Shown here one piece after another: positions 46,287 to 56,841 of a stretch of DNA of 64,000 nucleotides; within the stretch, counting starts at the first letter, position 1, and each line of letters begins with the position of its first letter. The notes under the pieces are model-generated. The model saw only the letters and a program-made list of their open reading frames with translations. It was not told the origin of the DNA and ran no database searches. A program made the translations under genes and the position numbers. The stretch spans positions 60,780,961-60,844,960 of the forward strand of contig CM037780.1 in assembly GCA_021229015.1 (NCBI GenBank). The letters run 5' to 3'. Source of the DNA: Solen grandis. Its lineage: Eukaryota > Mollusca > Bivalvia > Adapedonta > Solenidae.

Positions 46287-47924
46287 GTTTTATAATTAAA
46301 ACCCCACACATCTAACTATGCAGTCTATCGTGTCATGATGTTTATCACTTCAAAATGAATACGTTTTGATTGCTGTATTCTACAAAAACGTCTGTATCAA
46401 GTTATTTTTCATAAAGTCAGGTGGCGTTATTCTAGGTTTAAAATATACGAGGAAAAAAACAACAAAAAAACTTTTAACTTTTATTAAAACTTTCGCTTTT
46501 AGATATTTTGTTTTGGCCGCCCGGAATTTATTTCCTATATTTTTAAAACCTATATTTTCCTGTATTCCTATTATTAGTTGCCTCTTTATTTATTTATTTA
46601 TTCATTTAACTTTGAAAATGATATAACAATATATAATTTATAACACACAAGGGGTGTTCAATAAATTCGCAGAATTTCATCTTCAATCAAATCACACACA
46701 CACATACGCCCGACTTGAAAACGCAGAATCAGTGAAGGGGCTGATAGGAGGTATACAGAGCGAAACATTGCAGAAGATCCGTCTCCTACAACTATATATA
46801 GAATTTTAACAGACGATATCAAAATGTTTGAAAGTGTCTGGTCACATATATTTAATACCTGGAAAACGTGAACAGCTCTCTCCAATTTGACGTTTAGATG
46901 ACGTTACGCTGACGTTTACGTGTTTCAAATGCTACACGGTGCTTGTATAATTATTGCTCCAAGCATCACTATAATTATCAGTTAAGATGAAAAATTCTAC
47001 TAGAAATGAACAATGGGTCGACTCTATCTGCCGTCTTACCATTTTTTAGATCAACATACATTCACTCCTTTTGACAGTTTTTTTTTCTGACAATGCCTTT
47101 GCCCGAAATTGACGCCTTTTTACATTTTCCTCTTTTGAAGTCGAATGAAAGAAGCAGCCGTAAAATATTCAAATGCGGAGAAATATAACAGGGTTGCCAT
47201 GGCAACCGATATCTAGTACATCATATGACCCTCCTGGCTGTAATTATACATAGATAAAAAAATAGTGTTAATGATTATATCATACACAAATTAGGCCGAT
47301 TGGTTACATCACGTGTTGGGTTTCTTTGGTAACACGCATTTCTGTATCGGATAAACTTAAGTATTTTAGTAACAACATATTCTTAGAAATAGTTACAAAT
47401 TATGTTTTCTATATCATCACTAAGTGATTCTTTGTTTATTTAAATAGAAGTCGAATCTTATTTGAAATGTGATAATATTCGATGCTGGAGCCCAGATAAC
47501 ATTAAATAAAGTGTAACGAAAACAGTAAATGTGCGAGCCAGACCCAATTCATCTCTCAATTCTCAATTCATTCGAAGATATTTTGTACAGCCAACGGATG
47601 TACTAACATAGGCATTTGTTCTACTACATGAAACAGAGCATACCTTAAGTGCGCGAATTGTTTTGTGCGACCTCAGAAATCTAATATTGTACTCCAAAAA
47701 CAGAGCTATATACATGTAATATCGAGTCTCACGTAGCATGTCTTGTTTCGTGTGTTGCGACTAAATTGATTCGGGGAAAAAGTAATAATAATAATAATAA
47801 TAATAAAAAAACTTCTAAATATGGCATTTGCGTAATATAATGTCAAGTGTCGTGTTACGTTGCCGTGGGTCTCATTGTCGTTAAACTTAAAACGACACAC
47901 GACCATGCGACACGACACTATGAC
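46287..47924. other. Intergenic sequence
   Basis: No gene recognised. An ATA microsatellite lies at about 47785-47806. A segment at about 47817-47888 weakly resembles 51004-51065, on the far side of the foldback element. Confidence 0.4.
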
Positions 47925-50900
47925 ACTGTTACGGTGGCACTGAGGTGACATGTGCAATAGTTGTTTTTTTTGGTATTGTTTTCCCGAGTTAATTTTTTTT
48001 TTTAACTCGGGAAAACAAAGTTATTTTTGTTTTCCCGTGTTAAATTTTTTTTTTAACTCGGGAAAACAAAAAAATATTGTTTTCCCGAGTTAATTTTTTT
48101 TTTAACTCGGGAAAACAGTCATTTTTGTTTTCCCGTGTTATTTTTTTTTTTAACTCGGGAAAACAAAAAATATTGTTTTCCCGAGTTAAATTTTTTTTTT
48201 TAACTCAGGAAAACAAAAAATATTGTTTTCCCGTGTTATTTTTTTTTTTTAACTCGGGAAAAACAAAAAATTAAGTCGTGCGCACGACTTAATTAGCCAA
48301 TCAAATCCGCTTATTATGTTGTGGCCACGACTTAATAAGTTGTGGGAACGACATAATTGGCCAATCAGAGCCCTCAGTCAGAGTTAATGTCTGAGTTAAA
48401 ATATATATATAAATATATATTATATATTATTATATATATATATATATTAAAAATATATTTTGAATAATTGTAGTACTATACCTCCAACAAGCTGGCCGTT
48501 GCGTTTACTGGTCCAGTCCGGCTGTAAGAATTTAAAGCGCCCACCATTTCCATGCATTATGTACTCAGCAAAAAAGAAACTTTACATTTATTGACTATAT
48601 TCCTTAAACACTTAGGATACAAGTAATAATCACCTGCAAATATGTTTGAATTCGCTTATAGTCACCAACCAAAAATCATTGTTTACAATGGCGTATAACT
48701 GTTTACGTGAAAACATTTTACAGTCAGCTTAAACATTCCGAGGGATCGTGTTTAAGCATTATTCTTGCACTTAACATCAAACCCAGAGTCTAGGTCAAGA
48801 AAAACAACTTCTGGGACAGGTACTGAGAGCTGTTTGTAAATTAAATTATATAATGTATATATAATGTAATATTATGTAATCATAAATTACACCATCCATT
48901 TGAATTGAAATAAGAAGGATATTCCTTCACCGCGAGACTATGAGAACGAATTGTGTAGGCAGCAGCATTGGTCATCGTTATCAATAAGTTTAGGCTATGA
49001 AGTGATCCAGAAAGTTTCGACAACGATAATCAAATGGAAAGGCATGTAAAGATGCTTTTTTCTGAGTATATATTGCATGTCCGATCTGGTTTTAGCTTTT
49101 CATTTGGCGAGATAGTCTGTTTATCAAAGTTTGAATTTCTTGTTAATCCTTTTCGTTCTTAAAATATGTATGAAATATATGTCTTGAAATTTCAAGATAA
49201 TTCTGGGAAACTATCACACAGAGTTAATGGAATTCGGTCAGTTGGTAATTCTTAGGATACAAAAGGCAAAAATCCAAGTCTCAGTCCGATACCCTTTCTA
49301 GTTAGTGTAGTTTACTTGAATTATCTGATTTTTTCAAGATTTTATCTCGAATTTCAAGGATTTTGTATCTTGAATTATCGAAAACTGATTTTGAATAATC
49401 AAGATATTATCTTGAATTTTAGATCCTGTTTAGAATTCCTAAACCTTATGTTGACTTTTAAAGATCTTATGCTGATTTTTTATGCTTCCCGAAGGGGGAG
49501 CATAAAGTTGCCGCTTTGTCCTTCCCGTCCGTCTGTTCGTCATAATTTTGTCCGGAGCATTACACAAAATATGTAAATGTATCAACATGAAACTTCATAG
49601 GTAGATAGATATCAGTGTGGAGAAGTGCGGTGTACAATAACCATAACTCTAGGATGACTAATTTAAGAGTTATCGCCATTTGAATACTTGTACATGTTAG
49701 ACCAAAGGGTGGTCTCTTAAGATTTTCCTCAGTTGAGGTGTTCTCTTCAGCAAGTTTAATAGTACATTAAAACATTTTTTTTAAACAACATGCATCTTTA
49801 AAGGTTTCTAGATCCCTTTACAACACTGCTTCTGCAAACTTACAGATGATTTTGCTGTTGCCTTTTAGGCACTTGATGAATTTCTATATAAAAATTATAG
49901 ACTGTACAGACCCTGATCAGATGGCTGCTGTAGGAGCAAGCTCCCTCATATATGTTATTTTGTTTGCAAATGTCACCAGTGTACACGTACTGTGTAAATA
50001 AGTAAACTGTGTGCGTATAAATAAATACTGGCTACAGATATGCAGTCTGTGAGTGTGAGTGTATCTGGGGAGATGGGTTGGGTGTTAAAAAGGAAAACAG
50101 ACACACACATATTAGAATTTGTATTGCCAAATGTTATTTTTAGCATAATGCTTACAACTGAAAGAAATATATCAACAATATGAGCTAAAAGTAAAAAATA
50201 AGAGTGGGCGTCAATATCTGACACTGTTGTGTTTGTTGTAAAGTTGTTATTCCAGAAATTTAGCACAAATGAATGAGTGTTCAATGATTATCACAAACAA
50301 TGTTGGTAATAAATAGCCAAGTGAGAATCCAATTAGTGACAAAAACAAAGATTATGTCAATAAAACAACACCCCCCCCCCCCCCAAAAAAAAAGAGAAAA
50401 AAAAGAAAATAAACATTTTTAAACGTTGCATCTCTTTTAAAGCTATTGTTTTGAATTTGATAAATTATGATTGTATAACTTAGGACAGAACTTTGCAGCC
50501 CTCGTGACTCTGGCGGAGGGCTCTGATTGGCCAATTATGTCGTTCCCACAACTTATTAAGTCGTGGCCACAACATAATAAGCGGATTTGATTGGCTAATT
50601 AAGTCGTGCGCACGACTTAATTTTTTGTTTTCCCGAGTTAAAAAAAAAAATAACACGGGAAAACAATATTTTTTGTTTTCCTGAGTTAAAAAAAAAATTT
50701 AACTCGGGAAAACAATATTTTTTGTTTTCCCGAGTTAAAAAAAAAAATAACACTGGAAAACAAAAATGACTGTTTTCCCGAGTTAAAAAAAAAAATTAAC
50801 TCGGGAAAACAATATTTTTTTGTTTTCCCGAGTTAAAAAAAAAATTAACACGGGAAAACAAAAATAACTTTGTTTTCCCGAGTTAAAAAAAAAAATTAAC

Positions 50901-50962
50901 TCGGGAAAACAATACCAAAAAAAAACTATTGCACATGTCACCTCAGTGCCACCGTACACTGT
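47925..50962. mobile_element. Foldback transposon-like element with hairpin-repeat arms
   Basis: Two long inverted arms (about 47925-48388 and 50502-50962, roughly 460 bp each) are near-exact reverse complements. Outer ends carry GGCACTGAGGTGACATGTGC and its complement; inner ends carry GGCCAATCAGAGCCCTC and its complement. Each arm holds six hairpin units of TTGTTTTCCCGAGTTAA, T-run, TTAACTCGGGAAAAC, plus palindromes AAGTCGTGCGCACGACTT and GTGGCCAC. Unit-specific variants (for example AACTCAGG in the fifth left unit, CCTGAGTT in the second right unit) occur in mirrored order. The interior (48389-50501) has no transposase. Long TIRs made of short repeats are the hallmark of foldback elements. 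Confidence 0.8.
49481..49700 (+). repeat. Fragment of another hairpin-headed dispersed repeat
   Basis: It starts TATGCTTCCCGAAGGGGGAG CATA-like, a short hairpin, then GTTGCCGCTTTGTCC and a CCGTCCGTCTGTTCGTC tract, followed by ATGAAACTTCATAGG and GTGGTCTCTTAAG phrases. The hairpin head followed by GTCCGTC resembles the start of the helentron-like elements, but the sequence is a different family. It is inserted in the interior of the foldback element. Confidence 0.45.
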
Positions 50963-51462
50963 TGCGATAATTTGTGGAAAAAAAATAATAAGTGCGTCAA
51001 CGCGCCATTTACGCAACTTAATGTGGAGTCACATTGCTGTGTGTCGTTTCATATTGTCGTGGATCGGATTAGTGTCGTGCTCGTCAAAGTGGCACAACGG
51101 ATTCCGTAAAAAGGGTCGACATTAATTTTATAATGTGCCACAACACAAAAAGGCATTTCCGCAAAAATATCAACATGATCGCTTGAAACACGTTTGAAAC
51201 TAAAACTATCTTTTACCTGGTTGCCCTTCCATATTTTAATACAGTAACTTCATTAATTGAAGGACATACCACAATGCTCTGTGTGACATCAAGCTACTTC
51301 ATTATCACGCCAGTGTCATGAATATGTCTATGTTCAGTTAACATTAAGACCAGAGCAGAACTTGCTTTGTGTGACGGGGAAACAGAAGTAATAGTCGTGT
51401 ATGTTTTTTTGTTTTATCATTTTTTTATATATTATTTTTATTTCTTGATATCATTTCGGACA
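50963..51462. promoter_or_regulatory. Region upstream of the SLC5 start codon
   Basis: About 500 bp between the foldback element and the SLC5 ATG must hold the 5' UTR and probably the core promoter, unless an untranslated exon lies further upstream. No TATA box or initiator can be assigned with confidence. An in-frame ATG at 51367 would add 32 mostly hydrophobic residues (VYVFLFYHFFIYYFYFLISF) before the chosen start. Confidence 0.35.
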
Positions 51463-51573
51463 ATGTTCAATACAAGCAACAATACTACCGGAACCGGAAG
51501 AATTTCCATTGACGCCGTTGACTTGTCAGTGGTGATAGTCTACCTCGTCGGCTGCCTTGTCGTCGGCATGTGG
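51463..51573 (+). CDS. SLC5/SGLT-type sodium-coupled transporter, first coding exon
   Basis: It reads MFNTSNNTTGTGRISIDAVD, then LSVVIVYLVGCLVVGMW before a GTAAGG donor, phase 0. The pattern (D)-x-x-V-(I/V)-x-x-Y-(F/L)-x-x-x-x-x-VG-x-W is the first transmembrane helix of SLC5 transporters. The hydrophilic N-terminus has three N-glycosylation sequons in nine residues (N3, N6, N7), consistent with an extracellular N-terminus. SLC5 proteins couple uptake of sugars or other small solutes to the sodium gradient across the plasma membrane. The ATG at 51463 was chosen because it gives the usual short N-terminus. Confidence 0.85.
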
Positions 51574-52192
51574 GTAAGGTGATTGTATGGTGTATTCATT
51601 AAATCATTTCAGCTTTCTTTTATAATACACGCGTTTATGTTTATGTAATACATTTTTATCATTCAGTTTCACCTAGACACACTTATTTAATTAATACATG
51701 TCTCTTGTCAATGCAGATTTACTATTATCTGGAATTTATCAGAGCATTAAAACAAAGTGAATGAATTAAAAAAAGATGCAGTATTGAACATCCCAGTGAA
51801 AATCGTGTATTGTTTTGCTGTAAGGGCTACACACTGCGACCGAAATTCAAATCATTTATATGCAAATATATCCGCATGGCCCTGCATTGTGCGCTGTATC
51901 TCACAAGTATAACACGTTTATGTATTTATGTACATAAACCAAGCAGAATATAGTTATACTTAATATATTGAAGCCATAAATGTTTAAACGATTTACAGTG
52001 AATAACAAATAAACCCGAAAGCATGGGAAGCAAAGGATTAATTTACGTTGCCAGCTAATTTTATATGGAAAGAAAATGTACATGATACATTTGTCGTGTT
52101 TTGGGTATCTCAAACGGAGAATATTCTCGATTTATGATCATTCTCTTGTAATAGATCAACCAAAGATTAGTACATTTTCTAATATATTGTAG
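51574..52192. other. SLC5 intron 1
   Basis: 619-bp AT-rich intron. Donor GTAAGG, acceptor ATATATTGTAG. Nothing else seen. Confidence 0.75.
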
Positions 52193-52264
52193 GCCACCTG
52201 GCGGGCGAACAAAGGCAATGTTTCCGGCTACTTCCTGGCCGGTCGGGAGATCCCATGGTTTGCT
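52193..52264 (+). CDS. SLC5 exon 2 (loop to TM2)
   Basis: 72-bp exon, phase 0 at both ends, reading ATWRANKGNVSGYFLAGREI PWFA. The N-(R/K)-G-x-V-x-G-(Y/F)-FLAGR-x-x-x-W motif between TM1 and TM2 is diagnostic of the SLC5 sugar-transporter branch. Donor GTATGT. Confidence 0.93.
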
Positions 52265-53233
52265 GTATGTTATTGTATCATTACTGTTACATTACATTAT
52301 CTTTAATAGTCGGCAATCTCAGGTAAACTTAAATTGGTATTTCGAACTGGAAATGCTAAGATAGCCAATTGACGTTCATGGCGGATCCAGCCATTTACCT
52401 CAAAATAGTGGGGTCCAACAGATAGGCTATGCATAGCCAATGGGACTGGGCTCGAGCCACTTTTCGGGCTAATCTATGGAAATTACCGTACGCTGCCGGG
52501 TGTGGGGGAGGGGAGTCCGTACCTTCCTCCATACTTTCCTCTTTTTATATTCCCGTCAAAGACGGGACATTTTATGGATTCACCTTCCTTTCGAAAACCA
52601 GCCAGGATGTCTCAGACACTCCGAAGTTACGGCCCTTGAATCGATGAAAAATGGATAAATTAATAGTATCTGCTCTCTAGCTTGAACAAACGTGATTTGA
52701 TCTTTACCAAACTTGGTCACAATGTAAATTGGCATACTTTTTCGGTTCCTTTCGATATCCAGCCAGATTGAGATGCGACCCTTGAATGACGGGTGTATTT
52801 TTGCGATAACCAGATCTCTTTTTCTTTTCTGATTTTGGGGGTGGGGGTCTATGGGTTTTCATGGGGAGTGGGGAGAGTTAGGGAGTTCCTTTCTTCTTTA
52901 CTCTTAGTATAACAGTCCGGGGAGAGGGACTACAGCCTGTTTCTTCTCCCACCCCACACCTCTGGATCCCCTTAACGTTTAGAGTTCATAAACTAATTTA
53001 TGGAATCGTGTCTTTTGAAGCGAACCAAAAAGTCCATTGTTTTAATATAACAGACTTGAACATTGGTTAATATAAAATATAGTGCAACATAAACTGTCTG
53101 GTCGGTCTATTTTAGTATCGTTATGCATACAACACTATAATATTTAATTTATTTATTCAGACTATCAATGACCGTTTATTCTATAACATGTATATATACT
53201 ATTGTTACTTTTTATTCATTTGTATGTTAACAG
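52265..53233. other. SLC5 intron 2, with a hairpin-headed repeat
   Basis: 969-bp intron. Around 52540-52660 a repeat starts TATTCCCGTCAAAGACGGG (a small hairpin) followed by CATTTTATGGATTCACC. This is another hairpin-headed dispersed repeat type, extent uncertain. Acceptor TATGTTAACAG. Confidence 0.5.
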
Positions 53234-53338
53234 GTTGGGGCCTCCATATTTTCTAGTGACTTTGGAACAGGTGCAACACTTGGAATGGCAGGAAACGCGG
53301 CAGCTTCCGGGATAGGTGTATCGATGTTTGAACTTACC
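53234..53338 (+). CDS. SLC5 exon 3 (TM2-TM3, sodium/substrate-binding region)
   Basis: 105-bp exon, phase 0, reading VGASIFSSDFGTGATLGMAG, then NAAASGIGVSMFELT. The (V/I)GAS-(L/I)-F-x-S-x-x-G-(S/T)-G and AASGI-x-x-x-x-(F/W)E motifs are classic SGLT. Aligned by eye to human SGLT1, the residues at its Ala76, Asn78, Ile79 and His83 are Ser, Asp, Phe and Ala here, while the Glu of the (F/W)E motif (Glu102) is kept. In SGLT1 these positions contribute to the Na2 site and to sugar contact, so the substrate may not be glucose. Donor GTGAGT. Confidence 0.93.
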
Positions 53339-53794
53339 GTGAGTAACACTTTTGTTTATTTCCGGTTTGAAAGTCCTCTTGATTAAAACTGTTAAGAGTT
53401 TGCCCGCAATTTCTATCCAATCAGTGAGCCCGAAATTTCAAATTCCTGGTCGATTTAATTTAAGAATTTGGGATTTTGCGAGACTTGTCTACTTAACTGA
53501 GATTTAACTGTTAAGAGTTTACGGCGAACTGCGCATGTCATTATTTCTAATTATGCTCCGCCCAATTCACGTGATAGCCATATATGGCTGTGATTCCTAC
53601 ACCGATCACTACACACGATGTGTGCTTATCATTTAATTCCACATTGGCGCATGTTGACGTCATTTGTAAAATGTTTATATACACATTAACATAAGAATAA
53701 AGAGCTTCGGAAATATTTTCGCAAAATGATAATTGCCAGCTCAATCCAATCGGACTCCTATGCTAAAATTAATATTAAAGTACAAGGATATTTT

Positions 53795-54020
53795 GTTTGT
53801 TTGTTTATTATGTCCCACCGACAGTATTTAAGTCATTTGGAGACGATGTCTACTTGAGACGGATGTCACACTGCACAGTATCACGCCGTAGACAGTTGGC
53901 ATGATACCACACCCAATCACTTTATCCTGACACTGGGCCAACCAGTCCTGGAACTACCCATAACCCTTATCTATGCTGAGCGCCAAGCAAGGGGGCTTTT
54001 ACCAGTACCTATGTTTAAGA
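53795..54020 (-). mobile_element. SINE (second family), minus strand
   Basis: Reverse complement of the body at 32396-32640 and 62945-63170: CACTGCACAGTATCACGCCG, GGCATGATACCACACCCA, GACACTGGGCCAACCAGTCC, and GAGCGCCAAGCAAGG followed by ACCAGTACC. The tail (GACAGTATTTAAGTCATTTGG in this orientation) is present; the tRNA-like head is not obvious. Confidence 0.7.
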
Positions 54021-54226
54021 CTTTGGTAAATACAAGAATTGAAATTGATGTAACGTTCATTAACAATTTACAGATCATGTATTAACTCGTTTGATTTAGT
54101 ATTTCCAGGATATTCCTAGCCTTGATATCTTCCGTTGACAGGTTATTCTATAGATCTACGATTATTATCTACATATTTCGTTCTTTCCTTAACGTCAATC
54201 AGTTGCTGTGTACTGATGTCTTTACT

Positions 54227-54228
54227 AA

Positions 54229-54269
<41 letters not shown>

Positions 54270-54271
54270 AA
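54227..54271. repeat. (AATA)n microsatellite
   Basis: About ten tandem AATA units, possibly the simple tail of the minus-strand retroelement nearby or an independent microsatellite. Confidence 0.9.
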
Positions 54272-54486
54272 AACAGTCATCACTCAAATTAAATTTTCAT
54301 GCTTCATTATTGAAATCTGAAAAAGAAATGAGCCGACGGTGAAAAAACGCGCGAAATTTATGTGTTACATTCATATTTGGAAAGCACGTGTACATTTGTG
54401 AATACTTAAACAACACGCTGACGTAACACTTTTATGGCGCCATCTCCTAATATAGCAGTGTGACGCAGTAATAGGACGGGGCAAAC

Positions 54487-54606
54487 TCTAAGTTAGTCAG
54501 TGTTTATTAAGAGAGAATTTAACAGTTAAGAAGCCGTAACTCGCTACGCTCGTTCTGGCTTCTTAACTGTTAAATTCTCTCTTAATAAACACTTACTATA
54601 ACTTAG
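54487..54606. repeat. Long perfect palindrome around a TCGCTACGCTCG loop
   Basis: The left arm 54499-54535 (AGTGTTTATTAAGAGAGAAT...AAGAAGCC) is the exact reverse complement of 54557-54593, with a 21-bp loop AACTCGCTACGCTCGTTCT-like. Imperfect pairing extends outward (CTAAGTTAGTC against AACTTAG). It is a foldback MITE-like structure with 37 perfectly paired bases. Confidence 0.85.
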
Positions 54607-54675
54607 TCACAAAGATTTTTTTTAGACTGGATACATTTGTGTTAAAGAGACTATTTGAAATGTAAAAGAATATAC

Positions 54676-54889
54676 AGGCGTGCGTTCAGTATGACAAACC
54701 ATATGCAGCCGGTCGCTTACAGTCAGCTATGGAGTTGCCTTTGGACGGACCATATAGCATGCTGTTCACGTGCTCCTTATGCTGTACATGGGTATACGTC
54801 AATATCGTGGTTTAAGACACTGAGATAGTTTCATAGCTGACTGTAAGCGTTCGGTGGCATACAGTTTTTCATACTTGACGCACGCCAGG
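54676..54889. repeat. Foldback MITE-like inverted repeat
   Basis: CAGGCGTGCGTTCAGTATGA...CCATATGCAGCCGGTCGCTT, ACAGTCAGCTAT on the left pairs with ATAGCTGACTGTAAGCG...GGCATACAG...TCATACTTGACGCACGCC on the right. Arms are about 58 bp, with a central spacer of about 95 bp. Confidence 0.7.
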
Positions 54890-55759
54890 TTTACTATCAA
54901 ATTTCGCGACTAATAACAGTTTTCCCGTTGTCCAATCAAATTGATCGTTTCTTAATTTACATATTAAACCGGAACCGGAAGATGGTGGTGTAACGAGTTT
55001 AGTGACAATAATGCATATGTGATAGAACAGAACTGTTCTGTTCTGTACTGATAGAGCTAGGACCACATAATTTGGACACTAAAAATAAACTTTTTACTTT
55101 GTGACTTTGGCATAGTTGAAAAATATAGATGAAAATAAACATTTCATTGTCAAATTACCAGGTGCCATTGCTATTTTCGGAGAGAGTCACTGATACAAGT
55201 ATTATGTGTGATTTAAAAAAAAAATCCTATATGTGCCGAACCCTGGCAACAAAACCTTGAAGGCCCCCACCCCCTACACACACACCTTGTCCAAACTGTC
55301 CTCCTATTCTGTAAGTTAATGAATAACTCGTATTAGATTGACTTCTTGCGTGTAGGCAATCCAAGATGATACTTACGACCAGTGTGTTTTGGTTGTTTAT
55401 AAAGGCTTATTTAAATCGCAAGTGTTGTGGGGCTTGAACTCGGACGCAAGTTCAAGACTCCTTACCGACTGACTTATTCTAATCCATGTTTCTACTAAGT
55501 AAACCCCCCACCCCCATTCTTTGATGTAGTAAAACTGGCATATAAAGAAAAGCTGAATTTGAAGAAAATATGTTTCAGCTAGGTAATAAGTGCATTGCAT
55601 AATTAGCATAAAGAGTCGTACGAGTATTGTTAAAATATGAATGCATCTAGAACATTATCTCGCTCAATATTGCGAAAATCACGAGGAAATCAAGATTATT
55701 GAGCAGATATACATGTTAGTTTTACACTGAAATATGCTCTATCGCTAAACTAATACAAA
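54890..55759. other. SLC5 intron sequence
   Basis: No recognised feature except C-rich (CACCCCCTACACACACACC) low-complexity patches. Confidence 0.4.
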
Positions 55760-56700
55760 ATGGTTGGTGGAAGATCAGAGCAGTCCTATATTAAGCATCG
55801 TTGTATTCTTGGCACAGGATGTAAAGATAATTCTGATGAAATATGTTCTGTTTATGGGAATATAAATGAAATGACTTTTTCGACAGTTATTCTTTGGTTT
55901 AAGAGGTTCAAATGTGGGTTAGTTTTAAAAGAAGATGCACCAAATGACCGTCGGCCGAAAACAGCAACGTCTGCCAAGATGGTTGCTAGAGTGAAAGAAA
56001 TTGTGGTTACTAATGCAAGATACACCGCAAGGCAAATAGCTAGTATACTATTCCAAAACGTAATTTATTTGAACGCCCGCAGTGCGCGAAACTAATGTTT
56101 AAACAGTTTCCAAATTACAATTCAAGGTCTGCTAATGCCGTCACTGGTAACGAGACATTAGTTTTCAGCCAAAACGAAAGATTCAGAACATAGTCTGGCA
56201 AAAGACCATGTATTGCAGAGTGGACCATAAGTGTCAAGATAAAAATGTATGCCATATGCACAACTCAGGGTCCCGCCATTAAGATTGCTGTATCTAGAGG
56301 CAAATATGTAGACGCGAAGACAATAGTTAATTGAAAACTAAAGAAATATTTCATAAAACGAAGACCCGCAGCAGGTTTGGCCAATATCAGATTGCTGCAT
56401 GACAATGCGTCATCGCACAAGGCGTCAATTGTACATGATTTCTAAAGCGGGAAAAATTGTTGTACTCCCTCAACCTCCGTATTCGTATGATCTTGCCCCA
56501 TGTGACTTCTTTTTGATCCAAAGGCTAAAAAAACAAAAAAAAAAAAAAAAAAACATTTCATGTCAAAAACATATCTAGCGCAAATATATCGGTTCTGCAA
56601 TTCCAGTGTCATTAAACGTAGTATAACTAGAAAAGACCATAAAAGGATTGGATCAGAGGACTGAAATATTGCTATCTGTTGGAAGTTAAAACCAAATAAA
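55760..56700 (+). pseudogene. Mariner-like transposase remnant
   Basis: On the plus strand from the ATG at 55760, a mariner DNA-binding part is readable: SVYGNINEMTFSTVILWFKR, FKCG, APNDRRPKTATS and ARYTARQIASIL. Downstream in broken frames are LHDNASSHKASIVHDF (second catalytic Asp region) and LPQPPYSYDLAPCDFFLIQR (third-Asp region). A stop after VHDF, frameshifts and an A-run (about 56535-56553) inactivate it. TIRs were not recognised. It differs from the mariner at 13949-15230 in orientation and family. Confidence 0.75.
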
Positions 56701-56781
56701 ATTTTTCACCGGGATCTATCAAGAATACATTTTTTGTGCTTAGATGCATTCATAATTGAACGTGCAATCTTTTCTGCCCAG

Positions 56782-56841
56782 GGGACGTACTGTGTTCTGT
56801 TGCTGGCCTGGCTGTTCGTCCCAGTCTACATCGCAAGTGGG
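56782..56841 (+). CDS. SLC5 exon 4 (TM3/TM4)
   Basis: 60-bp exon, phase 0: GTYCVLLLAWLFVPVYIASG. The W-(L/V)-FVP-(V/I)-Y-I-x-(A/S)-G run is the conserved SGLT segment after the AASGI...E motif. Acceptor TTCTGCCCAG, donor GTAAGT. Confidence 0.93.

Larger units (their letters stand above)
53339..56781. other. SLC5 intron 3, repeat-rich
   Basis: 3443-bp intron carrying a minus-strand SINE, an AATA microsatellite, two foldback sequences and a mariner relic (listed separately). CTGTTAAGAGTTT occurs at about 53389 and 53506, resembling the arms of the palindrome at 54499. Acceptor TTTTCTGCCCAG. Confidence 0.7.

Noticed and set aside
46658..46920. Possible mariner-like element starting AAGGGGTGTTCAATAAATTC
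   Set aside because: The start resembles a mariner end, but no matching inverted end or transposase motif was found.
51367..51462. Upstream in-frame ATG as the SLC5 start
   Set aside because: It would add a hydrophobic 32-residue stretch unlike SLC5 N-termini. The ATG at 51463 gives the normal hydrophilic, glycosylatable N-terminus. It is not excluded without cDNA.
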